Assembly: GCA_030696345.1 (NCBI GenBank)
Contig: JAUYSK010000016.1
Span: 682,001 to 746,000 of the forward strand
Source of the DNA: Azonexus sp.
Lineage (GTDB): Bacteria; Pseudomonadota; Gammaproteobacteria; Burkholderiales; Rhodocyclaceae
Reading direction: 5' to 3'
DNA: 64,000 bases
Position 1 is the first letter of the stretch; each line of letters starts with the position of its first letter. The notes beneath the pieces are model-generated. The model did not search any database, was not told where the DNA came from, and saw only the letters and a list, made by a program, of their open reading frames with translations. Shown here piece by piece: positions 52,706 to 61,611 of this stretch. The translations under genes were made by a program, and so were the position numbers.

Positions 52706-54571
52706 TTACCCGGGTAAGTCGAGCTGCAGGGTAAAGCGGAAGGTGCTGCCTTCCCCTTCCTTGCTTTCCACCAGAATCTTTCCGCCCATCAGTTCAACCA
52801 GCTGACTGGAAATGGTCAGGCCGAGGCCGGTGCCGCCGAAATGGCGGGTGGTCGAGCTATCGGCCTGGGCGAAGGCGTGAAAAATTGATTCCAGACGGTC
52901 GGGCGGGATGCCGATGCCGGTATCGGTGATGGCCACGGAAAGCGTGAGGCCGGTGGCGGTTTTTGCCTCAATTTGGACGTTGACCGCAACACTGCCTTGG
53001 CGGGTGAATTTGATTGCATTGCCGATCAGGTTCAACAAGACCTGACGGATGCGCAGTGGGTCGCCGATCAATAGTTCCGGCAATTCGGCAGGGAGCGAAA
53101 GCTGGCTGGTCAGGCCTTTTTCGTTGATCTGCGGTTCCATCAGCCGAAGCACGTCGCTCACCAGCGCAGCGAATTCGAAGGGCGTCTTTTCTATGTGCAG
53201 CTTGCCGGCCTCGATTTTCGAGACATCGAGAATGTCGTTGAGAATCGTCAGCAGACTTTCTGCGGATTTCTGCGCGATTTGCAGGAATTCCCGTGTTTCG
53301 TCATCGATCGGGTTCATTCGGGCCAGTTCGATCATGCCGATCACGCCATTCATCGGCGTCCGGATCTCGTGGCTCATGTTGGCGAGGAATTCGCTCTTGG
53401 CGCGGTTGGCCGCTTCGGCAGCTTCCTTCGCCTGTGCCAGGTTTTCCATGATGCGCGAACGCTGTTCCTCGCTGACGGCCAAGGCATGTTCGGCCGCGCT
53501 GCGGGCGGCGAGAAATTCGTTGAAGGCGGCGGCAACGGTTCGGATTTCGCTGCTACCAGCTTCAGCGACCGGTTGGTCGGCCTGTCGGGGCTGCATGGTT
53601 GCTGCCCGTTGCCGCATGGCGTTGGCGAGTTGCCCGAGCGGACGGGCCAGCCGATGCGAAAAAACCCAGAGCAGTGGAATGGCCAGCAGCATCAACAAGG
53701 CAGTGATCAAGGCCATGTTGCGCTGGATATTGGCAATCGGACGGAAGGCCTCTTCGCTGGGGATCACCGAAGCGATGATCCAGTCCGTTGCCTGCAACTG
53801 CTTGAAGGTGAACAGGCCTTCGAGTCCGCGGCTGTTGGTCCCTTCCAGGGTCCCTTCGAAGCCGGCAAAAGCCCTGTCCAGTGAGGGGTTGGCACCGACC
53901 TCGGCGACGAGTTTCATGATTCGGCTCTTGTCCGGATGCGCAATGACCAGCCGCTCTTTCGAGACGAGGTAGAGGTAACCGTTGTGGCCGATCTTGCGCG
54001 TGCCGAGGGCGCCGATCAGATTGGGCTTGTAGAGATTGAGGACGCCACCGAGGATGGCAACCAATTCACCTTCGGCATTCAGCACTGGTGCAGCCATGAC
54101 GATGATCGGCTGTTGTGTCGCCTTGCCGAGAATGGGTTGGGAAATATATGGTTTGCGTGTTTCCCGAACCTGCTGGATGTAGTCGCGGCCACTCATGTCC
54201 AGCCCGCGGCGTCCGGCCTTGATCGGCCAATCGACCAGCAGCAAGCCTTTGGCGTCGAAGAGGTAGAGATCATCGAACAGCATCAGTAGCGTGGTTCGCT
54301 CGCGCAAGTGGCGTTCAAGCACGGCGAGATCAGGCTGTTGCGCTTGCGGTACGGTGCGGGTGGCGTTGGCCAGCGCATCCAGGCGTTCCTGCAGTTTGTC
54401 GTCGATGTTGCGGGCCAGCTCGGTGAGGAACTCGAACTGCTCCGCTTCGATGCGGGCGGTGAGGTCGGTGCGCAGAACCGAGAACTGACCGAAGAACTGG
54501 ACAAGCAAAAGCACCAGCGCGGTGCCGATGGCACCAAGCGTGAGCTTGAGTTTGAGGCTGAGTGTCGGCAT
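52706..54571 (-). CDS. Membrane sensor histidine kinase (Cache-HAMP-HisKA-ATPase)
   Basis: The 621-residue kinase has a helix (about 8-28), a dCache-type periplasmic sensor (about 35-280; [36 protein letters not shown], then [25 protein letters not shown]), a second helix (about 283-303), HAMP (about 304-355), HisKA with [17 protein letters not shown] (His near 400) and an ATPase domain ending with [10 protein letters not shown] and [14 protein letters not shown]. It has no receiver domain. No response regulator adjoins; it lies between the oxidoreductase and D-lactate-dehydrogenase-like genes, so its signal might be one of their substrates. Confidence 0.9.
   Translation of the reverse strand: MPTLSLKLKLTLGAIGTALVLLLVQFFGQFSVLRTDLTARIEAEQFEFLTELARNIDDKLQERLDALANATRTVPQAQQPDLAVLERHLRERTTLLMLFDDLYLFDAKGLLLVDWPIKAGRRGLDMSGRDYIQQVRETRKPYISQPILGKATQQPIIVMAAPVLNAEGELVAILGGVLNLYKPNLIGALGTRKIGHNGYLYLVSKERLVIAHPDKSRIMKLVAEVGANPSLDRAFAGFEGTLEGTNSRGLEGLFTFKQLQATDWIIASVIPSEEAFRPIANIQRNMALITALLMLLAIPLLWVFSHRLARPLGQLANAMRQRAATMQPRQADQPVAEAGSSEIRTVAAAFNEFLAARSAAEHALAVSEEQRSRIMENLAQAKEAAEAANRAKSEFLANMSHEIRTPMNGVIGMIELARMNPIDDETREFLQIAQKSAESLLTILNDILDVSKIEAGKLHIEKTPFEFAALVSDVLRLMEPQINEKGLTSQLSLPAELPELLIGDPLRIRQVLLNLIGNAIKFTRQGSVAVNVQIEAKTATGLTLSVAITDTGIGIPPDRLESIFHAFAQADSSTTRHFGGTGLGLTISSQLVELMGGKILVESKEGEGSTFRFTLQLDLPG
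52960..52991 (+). repeat. Near copy of the oriented repeat motif, in sensor kinase gene
   Basis: TTTTTGCC, a spacer TCAATTTGGA, then CGTTGACCGCAACA, one base away from the core consensus. It overlaps the ATPase domain of the minus-strand kinase. Confidence 0.5.
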
Positions 54572-54632
54572 CAGAAGGGAAGTTCAGGATTTGATGGCAT
54601 TGTAAATTGACATCCTGCGCCCTCCGCCTTGT

Positions 54633-56024
54633 TTATGGTGCTGGCGGGAGAACTTTTCCGGGATTCAGCAGATTTTTTGGGTCAAGCGCTGTTTTTATCG
54701 CCCGCATGATGTCTACCGCAACATCGCCATGTTCCAGCGGCAGATATTTGCGCTTGCCCAGACCGATGCCGTGCTCGCCGGTGCAGGTGCCTTCCATGGC
54801 GATGGCGCGTTCGACAACCTGCTGGCTGATCCAGGCAGCATCAGCCATTTCCTTTTCGTTGGCGGTATCGACCAGCACGACGAGATGGAAGTTGCCATCG
54901 CCGACATGGCCGAACAGCGCGATCGGGATGTTGATCTGGGCGATGTCTTCGTTGGTGGCGGCAATGCACTCGGCCAGCCGTGAAATCGGTACGCAGACAT
55001 CGGTCGGGAAACAGCGGCAACCCGGTTTCAACTGCAGGCAAGCGAAATAGGCGTCGTGGCGAGCTTGCCAGAGGCGAGTACGGTCTTCCGGGCGGGTTGC
55101 CCATTCGAAGTTGGTGCCGCCGAGGTCGTCGGCGATCGCCTGAACGATTTCCGCTTGCTCGGCCACCGAGGCCGGGCTGCCGTGAAATTCGAAGAACAGG
55201 GTCGGGGCTTCGGCCAGCGTGGTCTTGCTGAACAGGTTGATGGCTTTCAGCGACAGGGCATCGAGTAGTTCGATGCGCGCCACCGGCACCCCGAGCTGGA
55301 TGGTCTGGATCACCGTCTGCACGGCCGAATCGACATCCGGAAAAGTGCACACGGCGGCCGAGATGGCTTCGGGGATCGGGTAAAGCTTGACGGTTAGCTC
55401 GGTCATGACGCCCAGCGTGCCTTCCGAGCCGACGAGCAGCCGGGTCAGGTCGTAGCCAGCCGAGGACTTGCGGGCGCGGCCGCCGGTTTTCATCAGGCGG
55501 CCATCTGCCAGCACCGTTGATGTCGCCAGAACATTCTCACGCATCGTGCCGTAACGCACGGCATTGGTGCCCGAAGCGCGGGTCGCCGCCATGCCACCCA
55601 GCGTGGCATCGGCACCCGGGTCGATCGGGAAGAACAGGCCGGTGCCTTTCAGCGCGTCATTCAATTGTTTGCGGGTGACGCCGGCCTGAACCGTCGCGTC
55701 ACCATCTTCAGCATGAATGGCCAGGATCTGGTTCATGCTCGAAAGGTCGAGTGAAATGCCGCCGCTCGGGGCCAGCACATGGCCTTCGACCGAGCTGCCA
55801 ACGCCATAGGGAATGACCGGGACGCCGAATTCGGCACACAGTTTGACGACCAGCACAACGTCTTCCGTGCTTTCGGCGAGGACAACGCCATCCGGCAACT
55901 GGGGCTGATGCACCGATTCATCGCGACCATGCTGTAGTCGGGTCGATTCTCCTCGGGAAAAACGTTGCTGAAAGTGTTCGGTGAGTTTTTGGGTCAGTGC
56001 TTCGGGGAGACAGTTTTGGGTCAT
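54633..56024 (-). CDS. FAD-linked D-lactate dehydrogenase-like oxidoreductase (GlcD/Dld group)
   Basis: The 463-residue protein has a PCMH-type FAD-binding domain (about 40-215; IPYGVGSSVEGHVLAPSGGISLDLSSMNQIL and PGADATLGGMAATRASGTNAVRYGTMRENV) and a C-terminal FAD-oxidase domain (about 220-460) with the metal/substrate motifs LFGHVGDGNFHLVV and GTCTGEHGIGLGKRKYL. Length and motifs match cytochrome-linked D-lactate dehydrogenases more than GlcD (~500), but other D-2-hydroxyacids are possible. Its start overlaps the end of the FeeM/PilZ-like gene by four bases (ATGA), so translation is coupled. A near copy of the oriented motif, TGTCTACCGCAACA, lies at 54710-54723. Confidence 0.9.
   Translation of the reverse strand: MTQNCLPEALTQKLTEHFQQRFSRGESTRLQHGRDESVHQPQLPDGVVLAESTEDVVLVVKLCAEFGVPVIPYGVGSSVEGHVLAPSGGISLDLSSMNQILAIHAEDGDATVQAGVTRKQLNDALKGTGLFFPIDPGADATLGGMAATRASGTNAVRYGTMRENVLATSTVLADGRLMKTGGRARKSSAGYDLTRLLVGSEGTLGVMTELTVKLYPIPEAISAAVCTFPDVDSAVQTVIQTIQLGVPVARIELLDALSLKAINLFSKTTLAEAPTLFFEFHGSPASVAEQAEIVQAIADDLGGTNFEWATRPEDRTRLWQARHDAYFACLQLKPGCRCFPTDVCVPISRLAECIAATNEDIAQINIPIALFGHVGDGNFHLVVLVDTANEKEMADAAWISQQVVERAIAMEGTCTGEHGIGLGKRKYLPLEHGDVAVDIMRAIKTALDPKNLLNPGKVLPPAP
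54710..54723 (+). repeat. Near copy of the oriented repeat motif, in D-lactate-dehydrogenase-like gene
   Basis: TGTCTACCGCAACA, preceded by GTTTTTATCGCC at 54691, a weak version of TTTTTGCC. Confidence 0.35.
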
Positions 56025-57328
56025 GCAAGAAACCGGGTAGCGTTATCGAGATCGGAGTGGGTATGGCCGGCATAGAGCGCCATGACGAATTTTCGCCAGA
56101 CCAGATCGGGTTCGCCGATGCGGAAACCGCAGTAGTGCCGGTCTTCTCCGCCGGTTTCCTGGACGACTTGTACGGTGAGTCGCGAGACTTCCTTGGTGCC
56201 GAGCTGGATCACCGCCGTCAGCCAGAGATCGGCTGGTATCTGGCGGCCAATCCGGGCGCGGAAGCCGTAGCGCGAGACTTCGCTGACTTCAATCTGGATA
56301 GTTTTCTCTTCACCGCTCGGGCTGATCAGCCGGGCCGGACATTTGACCGAGAAACGCTGGTGTCGGCGAACCTTGGCTTCTCCCTGCGAGGCGGGAAGCG
56401 GCGGCAGGACTTTCTGGTATTCGGGCAGGTCGTAAATCAGGTGCAGCAGCGTTTTCTTGCGATCGCTCAACTCCTTGAAGACGTTGGTTCGCTGATTGAA
56501 GAAGTAGTCGATCAATTCAGGCGTCAACACCGGGTCGTTGGTGGTGAAGAATCGTCGGTGCGGAATCTGGATATTCGGCAGCGTCGTTTCCTTGAAATAA
56601 CGATAGAGATTTCGTCGGGGCGGCTTGTTGGCGTAAGCCTTGCGCAGAATTTCCGGTGCGTGCTTGAGGTCGAGTGTGGCGCCGACCGCCGGGGCGCCAT
56701 TGACGAAATCATAGTTTTCAACAACGGTGCTGGTCAGCCGGCGGAAAAAGAGCAAGGACTCGTACATCTCTATATGGCGCGGGTTGACCGCAATTACCAA
56801 GTGTCGGGTGTCGAAGAAGGTTGTGCAGTACTCGTACATGAACTTCATCAGCGGGAAGAGAATGGTCCCGCCGGTCCGACGAAAGCGCGGATGCACGGCC
56901 AGCGCCGAAACTTCAACGATATTGCCTTCCCGTTCGCGGACGCTGGTCAGGTCAAAGATGCGCTGCAGCGGGAAACCGATGGCGCTCTCGCGAATCAGCG
57001 ACAGTGTGCCAACCACCTTGTCATCATATTTGGCACACAGCGTGGTCGTCGTCGGCAGGGCATGATAAATGGTGACCCGCATGCCGGACGGGTCCGGTGT
57101 CATGAAGCCGCTGCTGACGTAGGCGTCATGTAGCAACATGAAACATGCCTCAAGCTCTTCGCGCGTTTCAGCAATTTTCAGAACCAGGCGCTTGTTGGGG
57201 TCCGGGTCGCAGTCCACAAAAGAGCGATAGATGCCGTGCCGCTTTCCCGTCGGCAACAAGGCGAAAATTTTTCGCGCAACCTGATGTAGCTGGTTACGCA
57301 GGCGGGAGAAGAATGGGATCGCTGACAT
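56021..57328 (-). CDS. FeeM-like acyltransferase-fold protein with C-terminal PilZ domain
   Basis: The 435-residue protein has an N-terminal GNAT-type region (about 45-215) resembling the N-acyl amino acid synthase FeeM: ETREELEACFMLLHDAYVSSGFM, KVVGTLSLIRESAIGFPLQRIF, VEVSALAVHPRFRRTGG and HLVIAVNPRHIEMYESLLFF. A central helical part (about 215-310) leads to a PilZ domain (about 315-430) with RRHQR (the RxxxR c-di-GMP motif) and EVSRYGFRA, where Glu replaces the usual Asp/Asn of DxSxxG. FeeM relatives join fatty acyl groups from acyl-ACP to amino acids; here c-di-GMP may control that. The downstream flavoprotein gene overlaps by four bases. Confidence 0.8.
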   Translation of the reverse strand: MSAIPFFSRLRNQLHQVARKIFALLPTGKRHGIYRSFVDCDPDPNKRLVLKIAETREELEACFMLLHDAYVSSGFMTPDPSGMRVTIYHALPTTTTLCAKYDDKVVGTLSLIRESAIGFPLQRIFDLTSVREREGNIVEVSALAVHPRFRRTGGTILFPLMKFMYEYCTTFFDTRHLVIAVNPRHIEMYESLLFFRRLTSTVVENYDFVNGAPAVGATLDLKHAPEILRKAYANKPPRRNLYRYFKETTLPNIQIPHRRFFTTNDPVLTPELIDYFFNQRTNVFKELSDRKKTLLHLIYDLPEYQKVLPPLPASQGEAKVRRHQRFSVKCPARLISPSGEEKTIQIEVSEVSRYGFRARIGRQIPADLWLTAVIQLGTKEVSRLTVQVVQETGGEDRHYCGFRIGEPDLVWRKFVMALYAGHTHSDLDNATRFLA

Positions 57329-57369
57329 TTATATTTGTGGAGCCATAATTTTTATCATAGCACTTGTTA

Positions 57370-57398
57370 TTGACATGTATTCCCGCGCTCCGCACAAT
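57370..57398 (+). promoter_or_regulatory. Candidate sigma-70 promoter of the second importer operon
   Basis: TTGACA at 57370-57375, then 17 bases, then CACAAT at 57393-57398 (four of six to TATAAT). It lies 42 bases before the binding-protein ATG, in the 112-base region divergent from the FeeM/PilZ-like gene. Confidence 0.45.
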
Positions 57399-57440
57399 CG
57401 ACCGCTGTCGTTTAACCATCAGAGATCAGGAGAACCACCG

Positions 57441-58802
57441 ATGCAAGCCAAGCTTTCCCTAGTTGCCCTCTCCGTAGTCGCCGCTTTTGCCCTGTCCGCT
57501 TGCGGCCAGAAGGAAGAACCGAAGCCTGTTGCCGCCCCGGTTGCTCCCGCTGCGCCGGCCCCCAAGCCGGAAATGGTGGTCAAACTGGGTCATGTAGCCC
57601 CGATGACCGGCCCGCAGGCTCACCTGGGCAAGGACAATGAGAATGGCGCCCGACTGGCCATTGAAGAGCTAAATGCTCAGGGTCTGGAAATCGGCGGTGC
57701 CAGGATCAAGTTCGAGCTGCTCGGCGAGGATGATCAGGCTGATCCGAAGCAAGGTTCCATCGTTGCTCAGAAGCTGGTCGATGCCAAGGTCAATGGCGTT
57801 ATTGGCCACCTGAACTCCGGCACCACCATCCCGGCTTCCAAGCTTTATTCCGATGCCGGCATCCCGCAGATTTCCGGTTCGGCAACGAATCCCAAGTACA
57901 CACAGCAGGGTTTTGCTACCGCCTTCCGCGTCATGGCCAACGATGTCCAGCAGGGCAAGGCGCTGGGCGAGTTCGCCGCCAAACAGGGCGTCAAGACGGT
58001 TGCCGTCGTCGATGACCGCACCGCTTATGGCCAGGGTCTGGCCGAGGAGTTCAAGAAGTCGGCACTGGCGGCTGGGTTGAAAGTTGTTGCTGACGAATTC
58101 ACCAATGACAAGGCCACCGACTTCAAGGCCATCCTGACCAAGATCAAGTCCAAAAAGGCCGATCTGGTCTTCTTCGGCGGCATGGATGCTCAGGGCGGCC
58201 CGATGGCCAAGCAGATGAAGGAACTCGGCATCAAGGCCAAGTTCCTCGGTGGCGATGGCGTCTGTACGCCGGAATTCATGAAGCTGGGTGGCGAAGCAAC
58301 CGAAGGCAATTTCTGCTCGCTGCCGGGCATGCCGCTTGAGAAACTGGCCAAGGGTCCGGAGTTCAAGGACAAGTTCACCAAGAAATTTGGTGCCGAAATC
58401 CAGCTCTATGCTCCGTATGTCTATGATGCGGTGATGGTGATGGCCGATTCCATGAAGCGTGCCAACTCCGTCGAGTCAGCCATGTTCCTGCCGGAAATCG
58501 GCAAGACCAAGTACGATGGCGTCACTTCAATGATCGAATTTGACCAGTTCGGCGACCTCAAGGGCGGTGCAATTTCCGTTTATCAGTACAAGGGCGGCAA
58601 GCTGGAATACGTCGAAACCCTCGGTGGCGGCACTGTTGCTGCCGCTGTGGCAGAAGTCAAGGAAGCTGTGGCCGAGGTCAAGGACGCTGCCAAGGCAGTA
58701 GCCGGTGCGGCAACGACGGCGGGTGCCGAGGCTGTCAAGGCCGGTGCTGAAGCAGTGAAGGGCGCGGCTGAAGCTACCAAGGCGGCAGTCGAGAAGAAGT
58801 AA
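57441..58802 (+). CDS. Branched-chain amino acid-type ABC importer, binding lipoprotein (LivK-like)
   Basis: The 453-residue receptor begins with a lipoprotein signal (MQAKLSLVALSVVAAFALSAC, lipobox LSAC), a Pro/Ala-rich spacer, then a LivK/LivJ-type fold (about 45-395): VVKLGHVAPMTGPQAHLGKDNENGARLAIEELN, GVIGHLNSGTTIPASKLYSDAGIPQIS and KLEYVETLGG are typical of amino-acid receptors. The last ~55 residues are an Ala/Lys/Glu-rich tail of repeated short units (AEVKEA, AEAVKAG), likely a long amphipathic helix absent from E. coli LivK. The ATG at 57441 follows CAGGAGA. A perfect hairpin separates it from the permease genes. Confidence 0.92.
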   Translation: MQAKLSLVALSVVAAFALSACGQKEEPKPVAAPVAPAAPAPKPEMVVKLGHVAPMTGPQAHLGKDNENGARLAIEELNAQGLEIGGARIKFELLGEDDQADPKQGSIVAQKLVDAKVNGVIGHLNSGTTIPASKLYSDAGIPQISGSATNPKYTQQGFATAFRVMANDVQQGKALGEFAAKQGVKTVAVVDDRTAYGQGLAEEFKKSALAAGLKVVADEFTNDKATDFKAILTKIKSKKADLVFFGGMDAQGGPMAKQMKELGIKAKFLGGDGVCTPEFMKLGGEATEGNFCSLPGMPLEKLAKGPEFKDKFTKKFGAEIQLYAPYVYDAVMVMADSMKRANSVESAMFLPEIGKTKYDGVTSMIEFDQFGDLKGGAISVYQYKGGKLEYVETLGGGTVAAAVAEVKEAVAEVKDAAKAVAGAATTAGAEAVKAGAEAVKGAAEATKAAVEKK

Positions 58803-58820
58803 AACGTTTCAACGTGAATG

Positions 58821-58846
58821 AAACGGCGCCGCAAGGCGCCGTTTCC
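58821..58846 (+). terminator. Intercistronic hairpin after the LivK-like gene
   Basis: A perfect 11-bp stem, GAAACGGCGCC with GGCGCCGTTTC, is closed by a GCAA tetraloop. No T tract follows, so partial termination or mRNA stabilisation is more likely than full termination, giving excess receptor over permease. Confidence 0.75.
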
Positions 58847-58871
58847 ACATATTGCGGTCGACTTACGCTTA

Positions 58872-59795
58872 ATGGATATTTTTCTTCAGCAGATCATCAA
58901 CGGTCTTGTGCAGGGCAGCATCTACGCCCTCGTCGCGCTTGGCTACACGATGGTGTACGGCATCATGGGGCTGATCAATTTCGCGCATGGCGAAGTGGTG
59001 ATGATTGGCACGCTGGTCACCATTACCGTGGCCGGTACGATGATCAAGGCTGGCATGCCGGTGGTGCTGGCCGGCTTTGCCGGGATCAGCGTTGCGGTGC
59101 TGGTGTGCATCGCGCTGGGCTGGGGGCTGGAGCGCATCGCCTATCGTCCGCTGCGCAATGCGCCACGCCTGACGCCATTGATTACGGCAATCGGCATGTC
59201 GATCGTTTTGCAGAATATGGCAATGATCATCTGGGGGCGCAATTACATGACTTTCCCGCCCCTGTTCCCAAAGATTCAATATGAATTTGCCGGCGCCAAC
59301 TTCACGGCAGTGCAGGTCATCATTGTGCTGGTCTCGGCACTGACGATGGGCGGCCTGCTGTTGCTGGTCTATCGCACCAAGCTCGGCATGGCCATGCGCG
59401 CCACGGCGCAGAACCCGGCGGTGGCCAGCCTGATGGGGGTCAATATCAATCGCGTCATCGCGGCTGCCTTTGTCATTGGTTCGGCACTGGGTGCGGTAGC
59501 CGGGGTGATGGTTGGTTCATATTACGAAATTGCCCATTACCAGATGGGCTTCATGCTCGGGCTGAAGGCGTTCACTGCGGCGGTGCTGGGTGGCATCGGC
59601 AACCTGGGCGGGGCGATGGCCGGCGGTATTTTGCTTGGCCTGATCGAGGCGCTGGGCGCTGGCTATATCGGCGATTTGACGGGCGGCTTTCTCGGCAGCC
59701 ATTACCAGGACATCTTCGCTTTTATCGTGCTGATTGGCGTGCTGATGTTCAAGCCTTCGGGACTGTTCGGCGAAAAAACGGGGGACCGGGCATGA
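58872..59795 (+). CDS. livH: Branched-chain amino acid-type ABC importer, permease LivH
   Basis: A 307-residue permease with about eight helices starting MDIFLQQIINGLVQGSIYALVALGYTMVYGIMGLINFAHGEV, almost textbook LivH. The loop segment YRTKLGMAMRATAQNPAVASLMGVNI and the late AFTAAVLGGIGNLGGAMAGG are present. The frame is open upstream, but the ATG at 58872 fits the family; no clear ribosome binding site is visible before it. Overlaps livM by four bases. Confidence 0.94.
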   Translation: MDIFLQQIINGLVQGSIYALVALGYTMVYGIMGLINFAHGEVVMIGTLVTITVAGTMIKAGMPVVLAGFAGISVAVLVCIALGWGLERIAYRPLRNAPRLTPLITAIGMSIVLQNMAMIIWGRNYMTFPPLFPKIQYEFAGANFTAVQVIIVLVSALTMGGLLLLVYRTKLGMAMRATAQNPAVASLMGVNINRVIAAAFVIGSALGAVAGVMVGSYYEIAHYQMGFMLGLKAFTAAVLGGIGNLGGAMAGGILLGLIEALGAGYIGDLTGGFLGSHYQDIFAFIVLIGVLMFKPSGLFGEKTGDRA

Positions 59796-60850
59796 AGCAA
59801 TGGCTCAATCCCCGCTCCACCCTGGGCATTACGCTGATCGTTGTGGCGCTGGTTGCCCTGCCTTTTGTGGCCGCGATGGGCGGCCAGGCTTGGGTGCGCA
59901 TCCTGAATTTCGCCATTCTCTACGTCTTTCTGGCGCTTGGCCTGAACATCGTGGTCGGCTTTGCCGGCCTGCTTGACCTTGGCTATATCGCCTTCTATGC
60001 GGTTGGCGCCTACGTCTATGCGCTGCTGGCCAGCCCGCACTTTGGCCTGCATTGGCCGTTCTGGGTGATCCTGCCAATTGGCGCCATGGTTGCCTGTTTT
60101 TTCGGCGTGCTGCTGGGTTCGCCGACGCTGAAACTGCGTGGGGATTACCTGGCCATCGTGACGCTGGGTTTCGGCGAAATCATCCGCATCTTCCTGAACA
60201 ACCTGAACGCACCGATCAACGTCACCAACGGTGCGCAAGGAATTACGATGATTGATCCGGTGGCGATTGGCGGATTAAAGTTTTCCGGAACGACGCAGAT
60301 TTTTGGCTTTTCATTGAGTGGACCGCAGAAGTATTACTACCTGCTGGTTGCGTTGGCTATTTTGGTCATTATCATCAACCTGCGCCTGCAAAATTCGCGG
60401 ATTGGCCGGGCCTGGCAGGCGATTCGTGAAGATGAAATCGCCGCCAAGGCAGTTGGTATCAACACCCGCAACATCAAGCTCTTGGCTTTCGCCATGGGTG
60501 CCAGTTTTGGCGGTATTGCCGGCGGCATTTTCTCGGCCATGCAGGGTTTCGTTTCGCCGGAAAGTTTTTCGCTGACCGAATCGATCATGATTCTAGCCAT
60601 GGTGGTTCTCGGTGGCATGGGCCACATTCCCGGCGTCATTCTTGGTGCGGTCCTGCTCAGCATCCTGCCGGAAGCCTTGCGTTACGGCGTCGGGCCGATT
60701 CAGATGGCGCTGTTCGGCAAGATGCTGGTTGATCCGGAAAGCGTTCGCATGCTGATCTTCGGTTTGGCGCTGGTGCTGGTCATGCGGTTCAAGCCAGCCG
60801 GGCTGTGGCCGTCACCCGAGCGCAAGCGAGAATTGCAGGGAGATGCCTGA
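59792..60850 (+). CDS. livM: Branched-chain amino acid-type ABC importer, permease LivM
   Basis: A 352-residue permease with about nine to ten helices; LNIVVGFAGLLDLGYIAFYAVGAYVYALL, TLKLRGDYLAIVTLGFGEIIRIFLNN and NSRIGRAWQAIREDEIAAKAVGI are LivM landmarks. Its start overlaps livH (ATGA) and its stop overlaps livG (TGATG), so the three are translationally coupled. Confidence 0.95.
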   Translation: MKQWLNPRSTLGITLIVVALVALPFVAAMGGQAWVRILNFAILYVFLALGLNIVVGFAGLLDLGYIAFYAVGAYVYALLASPHFGLHWPFWVILPIGAMVACFFGVLLGSPTLKLRGDYLAIVTLGFGEIIRIFLNNLNAPINVTNGAQGITMIDPVAIGGLKFSGTTQIFGFSLSGPQKYYYLLVALAILVIIINLRLQNSRIGRAWQAIREDEIAAKAVGINTRNIKLLAFAMGASFGGIAGGIFSAMQGFVSPESFSLTESIMILAMVVLGGMGHIPGVILGAVLLSILPEALRYGVGPIQMALFGKMLVDPESVRMLIFGLALVLVMRFKPAGLWPSPERKRELQGDA

Positions 60851-61611
60851 TGGCCGATGCATTGCTTGAGGCCCGCGACGTCGCCAAGCACTTCGGTGGC
60901 GTCAAGGCATTGCGTGACGTCTCGCTGACTATTCGCCGAGGTGAAATCTACGGTTTGATCGGTCCGAACGGGGCTGGCAAGACGACTTTCTTCAACTGCA
61001 TGACCGGGCTGTATGTGCCGGATGGCGGCGGATTCATTTTCGATGGTGCGCCGTTGCTGGCTGATGCGCCGCATCAGGCGGCGGAGCGTGGCATTGCCCG
61101 GACCTTCCAGAACATCCGTTTGTTCGCCAACATGACCGCTCTGGAAAATGTCATGGTCGGTCGCCATGTGCGGACCAAGGCGGGGGTGCTCGGGGCAATG
61201 CTGCAGAACACGGCGACGAAGGCCGAGGAAGCGGCGATCCAGCAGCGCGCCGTGGATTTGCTGCACTACGTTCGCATTGAAGACCGGGCCGACGATCTGG
61301 CCAAGAATCTTTCCTATGGCGACCAGCGCCGACTGGAAATTGCCCGGGCGCTGGCTACCGAACCCAAACTACTCTGTCTCGATGAACCTGCTGCCGGCAT
61401 GAATGGCACGGAAACGGCCGAACTTCGCGAGCTGATCGATGGCATCCGGCGTGACGGGACGACCATCCTGCTCATCGAGCACGACGTCAAGCTGGTCATG
61501 GGTCTGTGCGACCGGGTGGCCGTGCTCGACTACGGCGCTCTGGTCATTGAGGATGTGCCGGCCGTGGTACAGAAAGATCAACGCGTCATTGAGGCTTACC
61601 TAGGTGCTTGA
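60850..61611 (+). CDS. livG: Branched-chain amino acid-type ABC importer, ATPase LivG
   Basis: The 253-residue ATPase has Walker A GPNGAGKTT, RTFQNIRLFANMTALENVMVG, signature NLSYGDQRRLEIARAL, Walker B LLCLDEPAAGMN and switch LIEHDVKLVMGLCDR. The ATG at 60850 shares its A with the livM stop. Compared with the importer at 31-36 kb, the signature and helical domain differ clearly, so the two systems are not a recent duplication. Confidence 0.95.
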   Translation: MADALLEARDVAKHFGGVKALRDVSLTIRRGEIYGLIGPNGAGKTTFFNCMTGLYVPDGGGFIFDGAPLLADAPHQAAERGIARTFQNIRLFANMTALENVMVGRHVRTKAGVLGAMLQNTATKAEEAAIQQRAVDLLHYVRIEDRADDLAKNLSYGDQRRLEIARALATEPKLLCLDEPAAGMNGTETAELRELIDGIRRDGTTILLIEHDVKLVMGLCDRVAVLDYGALVIEDVPAVVQKDQRVIEAYLGA

